Source: Thuidium tamariscinum
Taxonomy: Eukaryota; Streptophyta; Bryopsida; Hypnales; Thuidiaceae
Assembly: GCA_947034885.2 (NCBI GenBank)
Contig: OX344753.2
Span: 9,238,001 to 9,302,000 of the forward strand
DNA: 64,000 nt
Reading direction: 5' to 3'
The notes beneath the pieces are model-generated. The model was given only the letters and a program-made list of their open reading frames with translations, had not been told where the DNA came from and did no database searches. A program made the translations under genes and the position numbers. This document shows positions 1-12,060 of this stretch, one piece after another (within the stretch, counting starts at the first letter, position 1; the number at the start of each line of letters is the position of its first letter).

Positions 1-1640
1 ACCGTGACACATTGCTTAATCTGGTCCAACGATTGGGTTTTTGACTAATATGCAGGCATTGAGACACTTTGATGTTATTTGACGGTGATATCGTGTTTGA
101 TTGACCTTCGGTTCCTTTGGATCTTGACGCCACCATTGAGACGGACGAAGAGAAATTGTTCCTGCTACGAAATTATCCTTCGGAGGAATTTCTGTGTGGT
201 AGAAACTGCATAGAAGCACAGTTGTGAACTCAGTTAGGAACTTAAGGACACCCAAAATTGGCACATGGCTGCTGTTGTGCACGGTTCCTAGTATTGTAGT
301 AGACTCATCAGGTTCTTGAAATGTTTTTGTTGGTGAATGAAAGAGGATTCCAGCGCACCAGAGAATGCATTATGTGATACCATGTGTAGACTTTAATGGA
401 GTCAAAGTTATACTGTAAAATGTTCCATTACTGTATTGTTTTTTATTGACCATGTATATGCTAATTTAGATTCTGTGGTCTGCCCTCTCGAAAAGATTGT
501 GAAAGCCCCATGTTTTCAAATGCAATCTGACATAATTCAAATACCTTTGCGTTTTCTCACAATAACAATGAACACTCTTAAATCTTACTTTCAAAAAATA
601 AAAACTCTACTTTTGGTGAAATTTAAAATTATATTTCATGATTCTACTACTTGAAATTTGTTAGCAATGAAGCATAGAATTTCTCATGTATGTTAAAAGG
701 TTTATTCCATGGTGAATTTGACATTGGGATGTTGTTTGTTCAAATTTCATAGGGTAACTTACATATTATAAATATATTTGGTTAACCTTTCCTTATTTAA
801 GTGTCAAATGACTCTTGTATGAAATGTTTGGGTGTCAAAACAACCATTGTACAAGCCTTTAATAAATTTCTCCTAAAACATCGACCTCTAAATTTAGTAG
901 TTATCATAAGCTTAATTTTTACAAATGCAATACTTCATTTCACATTTTTAGTTGCAAATTAAAGGGCTTACAAAAAATTGCAAATTGTTTTCCTTTAAGA
1001 GAAAAATTGCATGAAAACAATAATTGTTTTGAGAGAACATTATTGGCAAAATGCTCCTTTTACAATCAAAGACATGATTGGTAAAATGCTAAAAAAGTCA
1101 GAAGAATACTACTACAAAATCTTGAGATAATAGAATTCATCATAAAATAAAGCTCCATTTGTAGAATTCAAAGGGTGTTAGAGGAAGGTTTAACTAAGAA
1201 TAGTACAAAAAAAACATAGCACCAAACTCCATTAGACCTACTTCAAAAAGTTCTTTCCTATATTTTTTCAAAATTTAACTTTTGATCCCTCATTGCATAT
1301 ACTTTGCAAATAACTCTACTATTGCTAGATTTTAAATGAATACACATACTATTAAGTAAAGTGACATGTTTTCATTTACATTAGTGTACCTTGTATTGTT
1401 GCCATAGTAAAAATAAAAGTAAAAGTAGTATTTTAATTTTTTAATTCAAAAATATTATCATTCAAAAATTGACATCAAATATATATGATATTCAAATCTA
1501 AAATTTTCATAATAGATGTAAATTACTGTATAGAACATTGTAGTATAGATTTTCTTTTGCACCATTCCAAATTTAGAAACATGGATATAGGGTGTTAAAT
1601 TTTAGTGACATCTATAATTGTGTGGCATATTGAGACAAAT
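1..1640. other. AT-rich stretch without a supported gene
   Basis: I see no recognisable gene here. A minus-strand open frame at 16-282 (88 codons) has a fairly mixed residue composition and could be a worn exon, but it matches no family I know. The rest is AT-rich with homopolymer runs and no clear repeat ends. Confidence 0.4.
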
Positions 1641-1756
1641 ATCAACAAAACTAAGGCTAATATAAAAATCAATTTTGAATATTGTTTGTAAAATAAAGTT
1701 TAAGCTTTAAAGGATAGAATAGTGACTATGGAAAATTGGAAATCATCCATTTAAAT
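1641..1756 (+). repeat. Direct repeat, copy 1 (second copy at 4203-4312)
   Basis: The stretch beginning AAGGCTAATATAAAAATCAA recurs 2.56 kb downstream as AAGGCTAATTTAAAAATCAA and stays alignable for about 110 bases, up to the shared word ATCATCCAT. The two copies flank the decayed Dof-gene upstream segment, so they may be parts of an older dispersed repeat. Confidence 0.6.
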
Positions 1757-2310
1757 ATCATAGGAACCATTGGTATAAAAACCATTAAGAGAACTCATTG
1801 GAAGTCAAACTTAGAACTATAGAAGATGTTTCTTTTCTATCCCTAATTCCAAAGATGAATAGTTGCAATTGGATCCTACACAAAGAAAATTCTTGTCATT
1901 CATTGTATACTAAACCGGCATCCATAGCGTTGTTTATGGGTTCAAAATGATTTTGAACATTATATGCATATTAAAGGTTATAAGTATAACATCTTTTAAT
2001 AAGTATTAACAATGTGTCTTTAGAGTGCATGCAAAGAAAAATATTTTATTTATAAACATGAAATAAATCATAGAAAAATCTATATCAAAGTTGAATTCTT
2101 TGTACTAGTGGCAATACACTCTTCATTGTGCAAATTTGTTGCATTCTATATTTTTGTTTGTCTTAACATATGAACCCCTAAACAACCAACATGTTTAGAG
2201 GCCTAAAATTACTTCATAATATTTGTCTTGAAAGCAAGGTTTAAATTTTCATCAATATTTAATTTTAACAAACTTTATCATAGGATCATTTGGTTAATTT
2301 GTTCAAGAAT

Positions 2311-3294
2311 CACTAGAAGAAAATCAAGGCTTTTGCGACTGTGGTTAGCAACTAGTTTTGTAGTTTCATAATACATTTGCAACTGGGTGATAATTAAGAG
2401 CTCGCAGTTGCAGTGGACAAGTCGCACTAATTGCAAAATCGAAAAGATTGTTTTTCATTAGATAGCCTACGTGGAACTTCATTGATGAAGTCTTTTGACG
2501 TGGAACTTGCTTTTGTGCAACTAGTTTACAACTAGTTTGTAACTTGTAGATTTATAGATTTATAGATTTATAGATTTTTTATCTTAATGATTGTAGATTT
2601 CAAAAATTGAATCTCAATAATCTGTAGATTTTAGAATTTTAGATCTAGCTTTTTTTAGATTATCAAATTCAAATATTGATATTAAATAGATTTCACAAGT
2701 TTACAAAACTTTAAATTTCAAAAGTTTTAAAATTTCTTATACTTTAAATATTTGTAAATTTCTATAAAATTGTAGAAATCTACAAATTTTAGAAGTTTAC
2801 AAGCTATAAAAATCTACAAAGTGTAGAAATATTACAATTGTAATATTAAACTTTATTACTTAAAGATGGTACTCTTGACAATTGAGATGGGACGATTGAT
2901 ATAAAACTTGATTTAATTATTTTCTAGTTATATTCTAGTTGCAAAGTAGTTGCATTCTAGTTGAACTGTAGTCAAACTTAGATTATTCCCAAGTGTAGTT
3001 TGACACACTCAACTCTACAAAACCTAAAGTGGTCTATATCGACAAGTGTGATGAATTTTGGATGTAGAATACATCACATAAATTCTTTTGTTAGATTCCT
3101 GTAATCCAAACTTCAACTTGCAACCACATGCAACTCGAAACTTCAATCTACAACTACTTTGCGACTACTTTGCGACTATAGTAGTATAAACATTAAATTT
3201 GGTGCAAATACAGAGGATTGTAGTTGCACGGAAGTCGCGTAGGACACATAGTTGCATATTAGTCGGTTGCGGCGGACATGATTTTCTTCTAGTG
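2311..3294. mobile_element. CACTA-type non-autonomous transposon, 984 bp
   Basis: The ends are CACTAGAAGAAAATCA and its inverse TGATTTTCTTCTAGTG, flanked by the 3-bp direct repeat AAT (2308-2310 and 3295-3297). CACTA tips with 3-bp target duplications define the CMC/En-Spm superfamily. Subterminal parts are rich in short motifs such as TTGCGACT and GCAACTAG in both orientations, typical transposase-binding repeats of CACTA elements. The paralogous block at about 17.9 kb has the uninterrupted sequence GTTCAAG-TCT-ATTGCCC, an empty site. No transposase is present. Confidence 0.85.
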
Positions 3295-3901
3295 AATATT
3301 GCCCTAAAATTTTAGAATGAAATCGCTCCTCTAATTGCAAGCTCACCAGTCATGCCTAAACTTTATAATGTAGGCATTTCTAGCCATTTCAAAACTGGTG
3401 AACTTTTGTCTTTCAACATTTTTAGGAAAAAACGCATGCGCCTATGACTACTATAGTTTATTTTTGAAGCAACCATTTAAGAATCAATTGCCTTTTCAAA
3501 GAAGTTAATCTCCTTGAAACAATTTTAGTGAATTTATGTAGGAAATAAAATGGAATTGGCTTCTAAACCCACTGAAGTTGTTTCACTTAAGTCTTTGGAC
3601 CTATTTGGAATTAACAAATTTCAGAATTTGGAACGGAAGTGGTCACAAAAGGAAGAATTTAACAAATGTCTTCAATAAATACAGTTGAGAAATAGGATAA
3701 CTTACACCCGTCGGATCTCCATGATTGGACGTGATCTCTTCGTGACTAATGAGCTTTTTAGAATAAGAGCGCGTACTCACCTTGATCAACTGAGAACCAA
3801 AACATATCCATCCAACTTAGGAAATTGAGAACTGTAGAAACTAAGAGAGAGGACACGACATGAGAAAGACGCAATGAGCCAAGGTGACCCACGACCAGGG
3901 C

Positions 3902-3909
3902 TATAAAAG
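3902..3909 (+). promoter_or_regulatory. TATA box of the decayed Dof-family copy 0
   Basis: TATAAAAG lies in the context GGCTATAAAAGCCAGACC, followed by CACCCTGCC. The complete genes have AGTATAAAAGAGCAGGACTA followed by CCTGCC at the matching place. The conserved spacing and downstream words make this a relic core promoter. Confidence 0.6.
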
Positions 3910-3994
3910 CCAGACCACCCTGCCATCTTGAGACCAAAATCCATCTTCACTACCGTTACGCTGCCCTCGCTTCTTCCCTCCTGCACCTTCAACT

Positions 3995-4190
3995 CACAAA
4001 ACTTACAGGCTTTTAAGCTTTTGACAGCGTAGTTTGATCGAGCGCTGCACCTTCAATTGATCGAGAGAACTTACAAGCTTTCAAGCTTTTGACAGCCTAA
4101 CTAGTTTGAGTGTTGCACCTTCAACTAAAGGAACTTATAAGCTTTCAAGCTTTTGACAGTGTAGTTTGAGCGTTGTGTTACGTTAGTATA
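3995..4190 (+). repeat. Tandem leader repeat, three units of 64-68 bp
   Basis: The word TTGACAG recurs at 4021, 4089 and 4153, each inside a unit with AACTTACAAGCTTTCAAGCT, GTAGTTTGAGCG and TGCACCTTCAA. The sister segment at 19.06-19.2 kb has two such units. They sit between the TATA box and the expected start codon, so they belong to the 5' untranslated leader of this gene family. Confidence 0.7.
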
Positions 4191-4202
4191 TAAATAGTTT
4201 TT

Positions 4203-4312
4203 ACCAAAATTAAGGCTAATTTAAAAATCAATTTTGAATATTGTTTGTAAAATAAAAATTTAACCTTTATAGGACAAAGTTTTAACCATGAAAATCATCC
4301 ATCACTACAAGA
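4203..4312 (+). repeat. Direct repeat, copy 2 (first copy at 1641-1756)
   Basis: Aligns with 1641-1756 and ends at the shared word ATCATCCAT, directly before a CACTA-type tip. The copy shows several substitutions, so it is not recent. Confidence 0.6.
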
Positions 4313-4440
4313 AAATGAGGGTATAAATGACTTGTCCACAATGACTACACTAACAACAATGACTACAAAATGACTACAAAATGACTTTTTTGCAATCATT
4401 GTTGGCGATGCAGGGTGAATGCGCGGTTCACGGGCTCAAA
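4313..4440 (+). mobile_element. Left tip of a CACTA transposon
   Basis: The tip CACTACAAGAAAATGAGGG is a canonical plant CACTA end. It is followed by the subterminal motif AATGACTA, present about four times within 70 bases. I found no matching inverted end TTTTCTTGTAGTG in the window, so the element is truncated or its other end has decayed. Confidence 0.6.
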
Positions 4441-5282
4441 ATCGTGTCACAATGGCAAAAACTGCACTCAACCAATTTTTAGATGCCTTAAAAGTTTATT
4501 AAAAAATATATTTTTAAAAAAAAGTTCATAGTAGAGACCTAAACCTCATTGTAAACACAACTATATTGTTGAATTCTTCTTAACGCATTTAATGAAAGTG
4601 TAGGAGACTTTTGAAAAAACATAGGTGTGACAAAACTGCTGTCAACAATTTTTTCAAGGACTTTTTATAGATGGTGTAGGTACTTAAATTCATAAAAGGG
4701 ACTATGATTCTAGTGGGTATTTGAGTAAATTTGTAAGAAATGAACATCTTGTAATGTAGATATGTATAGAATGTTTGCAAAGAACTTTTTAATTGCTTTC
4801 AAAACCTTGAAATTTATGAAGTCCTTTTCTCCTTTGTCTTTAATTTTTTTTCCAATTTTTTTTTCCAAACTATACTATTTTCTGAGTTCTAGCTGCACCA
4901 CTTATTTTTGGAAATTTTTAATAAGGTTTAATATATTTAAGTCCAAAGCCCCTCACAGCCTTGCTGTGCCAACTTGAAGCATACTAAGATTGGAAAAAAA
5001 GGGACCATTGATGTGGTAAGATCATCAACGGTCTACAATAGTTCTGCGCGACGCCAAATTGAAGCAGCCTGACACGATCATTCAAGTCTTTTGCAGCAAC
5101 TCTAAATGTGTTCTTCCCGCCTTGGGCCACCCGATGTGAGTCAAAAATTGATGTTTGAATTTGGAGGCTTTAGTGTTGTTAAGAGTGCACATTGTCGGAT
5201 TGGATGGTCTGCAACAAGTTCAGGGTTTGGGGATTTCATGAAAGATTGCACAAGGTTTTTTCTGCCACAAAGCTCTCAGTGC
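4441..5282. other. Intergenic, no gene seen
   Basis: Mostly AT-rich. Open frames at 4589-4780 (minus) and 4762-4977 (plus) are phenylalanine- and lysine-rich translations of T-rich DNA and are not credible genes. From about 5000 the composition becomes more balanced, leading into the transposase-like gene. Confidence 0.4.
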
Positions 5283-5397
5283 TAGGGTTTAGGGTTTAAC
5301 GTGATTTGGTGTTCTCGCTCTCCATTTCGCTTGCTTGGGCATTTGGCAGTGAATCTTTGAGCGCAGTTGTTTCTGTGGATTTTGGGTTTAGGGTTTG
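5283..5397 (+). promoter_or_regulatory. Telobox-like TTTAGGG runs upstream of the transposase-like gene
   Basis: CTAGGGTTTAGGGTTTAA (about 5283) and TGGGTTTAGGGTTTGAG (about 5380) are short plant telomere-type runs. Such teloboxes are common in plant promoters and 5' leaders. A third run lies inside the gene at about 7543. They are too short to be a relocated telomere. Confidence 0.35.
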
Positions 5398-5450
5398 AGC
5401 TGTCAGGCTTTAAAGGACATGCTTCTAGGTCATTCTCAAATCCTTTGGCA

Positions 5451-8400
5451 ATGGGAAGCCAAGAAAATCAAAATCGCCGTTCAAGCCAACGGAAGGTGAA
5501 TAGACCTGAAAGATTGATTGAGAAGCATCGCCGTAGAAATAGAGAACGAGAGGAGCAACCCCGTGCCCGCAAAGGCAAGAGTGTGCCTGCAGGTGTATTA
5601 AGAGATGATAGGGTTGTTGATGATGTGTCTTCACAAGAGATCAGAGGGGGTGTTCAACGTATCTTACAGTCAATCGATGAAACTTTGCAAGATTTACCCT
5701 CTGCAGAGGCTCGAGGTCGTGTTTTGCAAAGAGTTCTGGCTTGCAGTGTTTCTTCGGGGAATTTGTTGTCTTGGGTGATTGCAAGAAACACCTGCCGATT
5801 TTGTTGTGTTTGGCTGATTTTTTCGGGAGTACTTTAAAATTAGAAATTTTTTTTTTTTTTAAATTTAAAAATATGAATAGTATATATACCTCTAAGATGA
5901 AGGTTTTCACCGAAGGAAATGGATAGAAAAATTCTCTAAGTAGGAGAACTTGAAAAGTGCCAAACCTCCAGAAAATACATACCTTCATGTTTTAACTAGG
6001 GAAAAATAGTAAAAATATATATTTTCAAAAAATAAAAAGTGGCCATTTGCAACAACTTTATGGAGATGGTCATTCACAAAAAAACTCACCAAAATAATAT
6101 TTTATATGTTTCAAAATACAAGCAGAAGGGAGCTCACTTTGTAGACCTCCACACCACGTAAAATTAACTATTTTTAAAAATCCTTCCCTGGAGAGCTAGA
6201 AGTCTATTAGAAGACCATCTCATCCAAATTTCATCTTAAAATCATTAAAAAAAAGGTACTCCATAGTACTAAAAACCCCTAAACTGCCAAGTGTGACATC
6301 CAATCAGGGTCTATTTTCAGATAGTAAATTATTTTTGAAAATTATGAAAAAATTATGGAAGGTTTATGATAGTTATGAGTACCTTCCCTACAAATCTTGA
6401 GTCAATCGGAGGCAAAATACAAAATTTATGGACAAAAAACAGATCAGCATACGTAGTGTGACACAAAATAGGACAAGTGTTTCTTGCAATCACCCTCTTC
6501 ATCACTTCCTTTGAGCAGTGAAAGCAAGGTTGAGAGAGATATTGTAAGTGGGCTTCAACAATCTCTTGTAGAGGTTCAGTTTGCAAAAACTTCCGCGCAT
6601 CTGGCTACCAAACATGCAATTTTATCTGCTGTCGTTAGCGTTGGCTCTAGCACATCCATACGAAGTCAGGCTTGAGCGTTGCAAATACATCCTCGCAACC
6701 TTACCCAAGCCAAAGTTTGCAGGAGTGCCATGGAATCAAGTGATGTTTTCAAATGGACACTTTCAGTTCGAAAAAAGAGATCCGATGTCCTATTGGAATG
6801 CACTAAGGCTTCAGTTGCATTGTGGTGGGCATCAGAAACTCAAAATAGTCTAATAGCTAAAGAAGTGGTTCGTTTGAGAATTGATGTATCCTTGTACGAT
6901 GTGAAGCCTACACAGTACTTGCTAGAAACTCAAGTATGTGCCAATGGCCTTCTCATTATTCTGAGTTGTTTACTAGATCTTTGTTGCTACTCAGATTTAA
7001 CATTTGCAGTTCTTGATTCATAGCTAGTGTTTGAAAGTGTACTCTTGCATTGTGATCACTATCTCAGCGATCGTTTGTTGAACATTTCTTGTACACTAGA
7101 TGGGATGGAAATTGTGGTTGATCTTCAACATTTGGAATGGTATTACAAACCTAGATAAGTTCATTCATTATTTCAATGAAACATATACATGTTTTGTGGT
7201 TTTGAATGCAAATTCTTTTTGGCAAGAGGTCTTTTGTTTAGGTTGGAAACTTTGCACCTTCAGTGCTACACACACATGTGACCATGATAGATTAGGAATG
7301 TAGGTATTGGATGCATTTTTTCCATTTTGACGTTTTTAGTGTGGTCGTGTGGATTTTGGATCGGAATTTCAAAACTCACCCTTATTGTATAGGTGTTCAG
7401 GATGTCTCAGTAGAATTAGAATAAAACTTTGTATCTTCTGAGTTTTAGCTAAGGTTGGTTGAGTGAGTATTAGTATACATTTTGGGTTGGGCATTATTTA
7501 CTGTGGGCATTCTTTGAGGTAGTTTAGTGTGTTCAAGTACATTAGGGTTTAGGGTTTCTCAATGTGTAATGGTGTTCAGGACATTTGTGCATAGTAGAGT
7601 CGGGCTTTTGTTACTACGAGTGATTTTTGAGTTGTCTAGGGTTTTAGGATACATTCAATTTGGACTTTTGTTGTAGTTCTTGTTCAATGAGGCTATTTGG
7701 GTTGTTTGAGTTCATTAGATTTGGACATTTGGTGATGTTGCTATTCATTGAGGGGATTTAGGGGGTTTGTGTAAACTAGGATTGGACATTTGGCAATGCA
7801 GGTGTTCCCAAAGGCAAGTTTAGATGATCATGGAGATTAGGGTGGAAAGTGCTCTCATTGAGACTCTACTTGTGCATTTAGGTTTGCTTATTGGATGTTG
7901 CATTAGGTCTGGACGTCTCTTGAGGTTGTTTATATATAGTTGGATTACAATATTGGACATTAATTGGTTTGTTGGGTGTTTTTATCAAGTCTGGAATTTC
8001 TTTGAGGATGTTAATGTTCTTTAGGGTTATAGTACTCTACAATAGTTGGTATGGGTGTTTAGATAAGGTAGTTTGGGGTGTTTATGTACAAAAAGTCTGG
8101 GCATTTGTGACTATAGAGATTCATTAAGGTTTAGAAGGGTGTTTGAAAGACTTTGAAGATAACAATACTGTGCACATTTGGCTAATTCCAATGTTGTTGC
8201 ATCTCTTGCAGATGGAGTTTTTCCTTCAATTTCAGAATGTATACCCTGAAATCATAATTGGCAAGAGGTCCTTTGACTTGTTGCGCCCTTTCTGGATGAA
8301 AAGATTGAAAGAGCAGAACACTTGCTGCTGCATATACCACATGGAAATCTCAAAACTTCTTATAGCGCTCAACAACATGCGGCTGAAGTCTGGTCTGCAT

Positions 8401-9924
8401 GCTCCTTGTACTTGTACGTATGACTGTGATGAAATCTGCTCTTCTACTGAGGTAAGTGGCACTTACTACCAAGATAAAGAGATGACATACGCTGGGACCA
8501 CTGAGCTCTGGGAATCGGTGGTGTGTCCGAAAGATGAGTTTGCAGAGTGGCATTCAAGGGAATGTTTATTTGGAGAATGTGATAATTGTGGTGTTGATTA
8601 CTTGTCCATTTGCCCTGTTGAGGAAGAAGGAACCTCTAGCATTAAAGTTTCTCGGAAAAGATTTGAAATGAAAACAATTCTCACTAATAAAGGGGAGGAG
8701 AAACAAAAATTACATCTTGCTTATAAGTGCACTACATCAGATGAATTAGTGCAGTATTTGAAACTAAAATTGCAGTTTTTTATTTAGCATAATTTTGTTG
8801 CTAGATGGCAGGATCAGCAATTCAAGAAAAGTTTGGGAATATTCCCATTGATGGAATTGTCTCTGTGATTGATTTTGCTAAGAACTACAGCTTTGAGATT
8901 CAAAATGAAGTGTAGTCTATGCATTGGCAAAATTATCAAATTTCTATACTTGTCCAAATTTGTTGGACAAGGAATCCTAACCTTGACCCTTCTGATCCAA
9001 GTACAAATGCATTGATGAAATATCACTTCTATATTTTTGTTGATAAAAAACATGACTCTTATTTTGTTCAACATTGTTTGAACTTGCATTGGGGGTTGTA
9101 TATGTTGGTGGAATTTTTTTGGCTTAGGGCATGGAAAGGGTCCACATCACAGAGCTGGAGCTGTTGTGAAACGGTTCATCCGTCAAGCTCAACTAGATCA
9201 TGAAGGCCCTAAACTTTCTAATGCTGCCCAAGTTGTGCAGATGTTGTGTGACAAACTGTCCTCCAGACCAGAGACATGTTACACTAGAACAACCAGAAAT
9301 GTTGTGACACGAGTTTTCTAGCACATCTCAAAGGAGACATTGGCTATTGAACGAGAGACTGAATTCAATATCATGCCTATTGTTGGAATTAGAGATTTGC
9401 ACTCCATCCGGTTTGTAAATGCTATTTCCACCGATAGATTGCTCACAAAAAGTTTGTCTTGTTTTTGTTGCTTTTGCTTGGAATCCTTGGATTGTAAGTG
9501 GGATTGTTGTGAAAATTTGGCTTGGACGTTGGGATGGAATGTAGAGGTACTAATTCTTGAAAACACAGTGCATGTTCAATTAGCTATTTCTGAAAATTTT
9601 CATGGCAGCTCGTGGACAGATTACGGTGGAGATGGAGAAGACCTGGCGTGCAGCATCGAATTGGGTGAGAACTTCGCAACCAATGCTGAAGCAGATAACA
9701 ATGCAAATGTTGATTTTGAAGTATTGATGTATAGCAAGCCAGTCTTTACAGTTGAAGAATCTTTCACTTGTCCTTGGGGTCCAGAATTTTTGGTGGGGGA
9801 TTTATGTATTGGTGGACTGTACTACCAAAGATATAGTCGTGATACTTGGAACTATGTGCTGCTTCGGAAGTCCAAAGTTGCTCATCTCCATGCTTACCAA
9901 GTGATGGCAGTGAATACCCCATAG
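5451..9924 (+). pseudogene. Transposase-like gene, multi-exon, broken
   Basis: The start is MGSQENQNRRSSQRK, a basic N-terminal region. Exon 1 runs to about 5772 and continues after a MITE (6500 to about 6932, ending WWASETQ...YLLETQ before a GTATGT donor). A further exon begins after TCTCTTGCAG at 8212 and holds a Cys-rich stretch (CTCTYDCDEICSS to 8451). Later parts show WHSRECLFGECDNCG, IDFAKNYSF, MHWQNYQ and GHGKGPHH, an RNase H-like transposase pattern, then a 195-residue C-terminal region (9340-9924). At least one in-frame stop, a shift of frame and an internal deletion before GHGKG are visible; the deletion removes the part expected to hold a middle catalytic acidic residue. I recognise the pattern from uncharacterised transposase-like proteins of mosses and animals but cannot name the superfamily. 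Confidence 0.65.
5773..6495. mobile_element. MITE family 1, copy A (723 bp), inside the transposase-like exon
   Basis: The ends are GGGTGATTGCAAGAAACAC and its inverse, flanked by the 4-bp duplication TCTT (5769-5772, 6496-6499). The coding frame of the host exon reads GNLLS up to the left TCTT and resumes as SSLPLSSESK after the right one, so the element landed in an exon. There is no transposase. It shares its interior with copies C, F and G in the same orientation. Confidence 0.9.
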
Positions 9925-10114
9925 AGCCCCAAGATTACCGAGTGTCTGGTAACGACATGGTGTATAGGCTAGGGTCTCATACTGCTGTAGAAATTCAAAG
10001 CGCCATTGCAGTACTAGAGTCCTAATAGTATGGTGTGAGGTTCAGAAATACTTCAAAGATTTAGGGTTAGGTCCTTGATCTCAGTATATTTTCAATTATG
10101 ATAATTAGACTTGG

Positions 10115-11714
10115 GTTAGTGTAGTTTGAGTTAGTATTGTTTGTGTATAAGTTAGTATAGGCTAGAGTAGGACAGTCATGCTGCAAGGGGCAGTTTTAGA
10201 GGTTCAATTCCTCCATGATTGATCTTTGGATTCAATTCAAAGTTTGTTTATGCTGCATTTTGCTCTTGAATTCATATTTGACAAGAATTTGTTGCACAAG
10301 ATTGGTGAATTTGGTAGGGCTGAATTTAGTCCATGGCTTTCTGTACAATTGTGGATACAAGGCTGCAATTTCTTGTGACAAGTGACTTGTTCAATTGGAA
10401 ACCAGCTTGTGAGGGTAACACACATTGATACCTATAAAGGCTAAGCATTTAGAGGTACTGTTGCTATAAATTCACGGTGTTCAATGAAATGCAGGGTTTG
10501 CTTGAGACCTGTGCTCTCAAGCAGTTTAACTTTTAGACTCTGTATGTTGAAATTGGGTTTGTACTTAGACCAATAGTTTCTTGAAATCCATGGTCCAATG
10601 AACTGGGTTGAAACTTGTCCACTTTTGTGTTGTTAGGGATAGAAGTCTACATTTTGTTAAAAAAAGTATTCACAAAGTTTATCTCACAATATTTCATACT
10701 TAGGTACCAAAAGGTGGCTTGATTTTGGCTAGATTCATCTTGATCTTCTTTGATTTAGAGTACTTATGACATTAATTCCAATAGATACTCACTTCTAGTG
10801 AACATAATAAAGAAGATACCAAATTACCAAGTGAATTACTCTTGTACATGTTTTCAAGAGTACAAAAGCAAGAGAAGGTTCATGAAAGTGAGCCTTGAAT
10901 AAAATAGAAAAAGGGAAAAAGAAGAAATAGAAATGTTTAAGGGTCAAGAGAATGAGCCCACAAATATATGTGGAATGTTTCATTGTTTTTTGATGCCTCT
11001 ACGTTCACTATTGAAGGCCCAAAAGAAAATGGGAATGTTATAGTTTTTTGAGGTCACAAAGGTCTAAGGGGTGAATTTTTAATAAAATGGGAATGTTTGA
11101 TTGATTTGAGGTGCTTCTAGGTTAAGGGACTTTCCCCCCCCCAAAAAAAAACATGTTAATGACTTCAATTGGGGGTCCCCGAGCCCAGAGGTCTTAGGTG
11201 TTAATTTTTGCCACAAGGAATGGTTCATTATATTTTGGTGCTTCTAGGTTCACAAAGTGTATTTGAAAATAAAAAGGTAATGGTTCATCATTTTAGGGTG
11301 ATTTTTGGTTCACAAAGTGAACCCAAAAATGAAAAATGAATGGCTAATTCATTTTTGGTGCTTCTAGATTTACAAAGTGAATTACCACAAATTATCAAGA
11401 ATATCTAGATAGGTGCTTTGAGAGTCCTACGGGTATTTTGAATGATTTTTTTGAAAATGGAAATTTTGCAAGTTCTTTCGGGGTCCCCAAGGACTAAAAA
11501 GTGATCAATCTAAAGAAATTAGTATTGAAGTGCTTTAGGGTCCCCCAAACTCTCAAAAATGAGGGCTAGAAAATCAATGAAACATTAATTTCTTTGAAGT
11601 CACATAACTTCCAAAGTGTGTGTGTGTAAAAACTAATACGAGTTTTATGACAAAAAGGTCCCTAAATCTCTCAAGAATGAATGCCAACAAATTAATTAAT
11701 GTTTCATGGCTTGA
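10115..11714 (+). repeat. Left arm of a 1.6 kb near-perfect inverted repeat
   Basis: Each base x pairs with base 25201-x in the right arm. In the blocks I compared by eye the arms match except for one substitution (10453 versus 14748). Identity begins at GTTAGTGTAG (10115) and falls sharply after 11714, with about 65 weakly similar bases beyond. The arm contains no credible gene; a minus-strand 62-codon frame at 10237-10425 is simply mirrored in the other arm. I see no target duplication at the outer edges. Confidence 0.9.
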
Positions 11715-12060
11715 CGATTTCCAAATCATAATAAACTATATAAAAGAATTCGGATTTAAAGCTAGATAATTTTGAAAGAGAAAGGGGATGATTAATTATA
11801 TTTAGGTGCTTGTAGGTTCAACAACGAAGCGTATTGGAAAAAAAGGAAATGTTTTGTTTTCTTTTGGTGTTTTGAGTTTCACGAAGTGAAACCTATGGAG
11901 AAAACAAAGAACATTCATTAAATAAACTTTTGGGGGAGCCTAAGGTCTAGGGGGATAACTTATAAAAAAATGGAATGATTAATTGTTTAGGGGTTCATTT
12001 AGATTGAACACCACGTGAATTCCCCAATAAAAAGGGAATGATTTATTGTTTTTTGCAAGA
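10985..12060 (+). repeat. Degenerate tandem repeat, unit about 60 bp
   Basis: Words of the type TTTTGGTGCTTCTAGGTTCA, then CAAAGTGAA, then AAAAAGGGAATG recur roughly every 60 bases from inside the left arm out into the loop. Units differ considerably, so the array is old. Only the part inside the arm is mirrored on the right (13487 to about 14215), which places the arm boundary inside an older array. Confidence 0.5.

Larger units (their letters stand above)
2027..4190 (+). repeat. Segmental copy of the double-Dof upstream region (copy 0, no coding part)
   Basis: This block aligns with 17637-19240. Both carry the same text from the AAAGAAAAATATT word through a promoter-like part and the leader repeats with AAGCTTTTGACAG. 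In the 17.6 kb copy the leader runs into the first codons of the double-Dof gene; here homology stops near 4190 and no coding sequence follows. It is therefore a promoter and 5' leader relic. A CACTA-type element at 2311-3294 is absent from the sister copy. Confidence 0.75.

Noticed and set aside
5283-5397. TTTAGGG runs as an internal telomere
   Set aside because: Only two or three repeat units each; such teloboxes are common in plant promoters.
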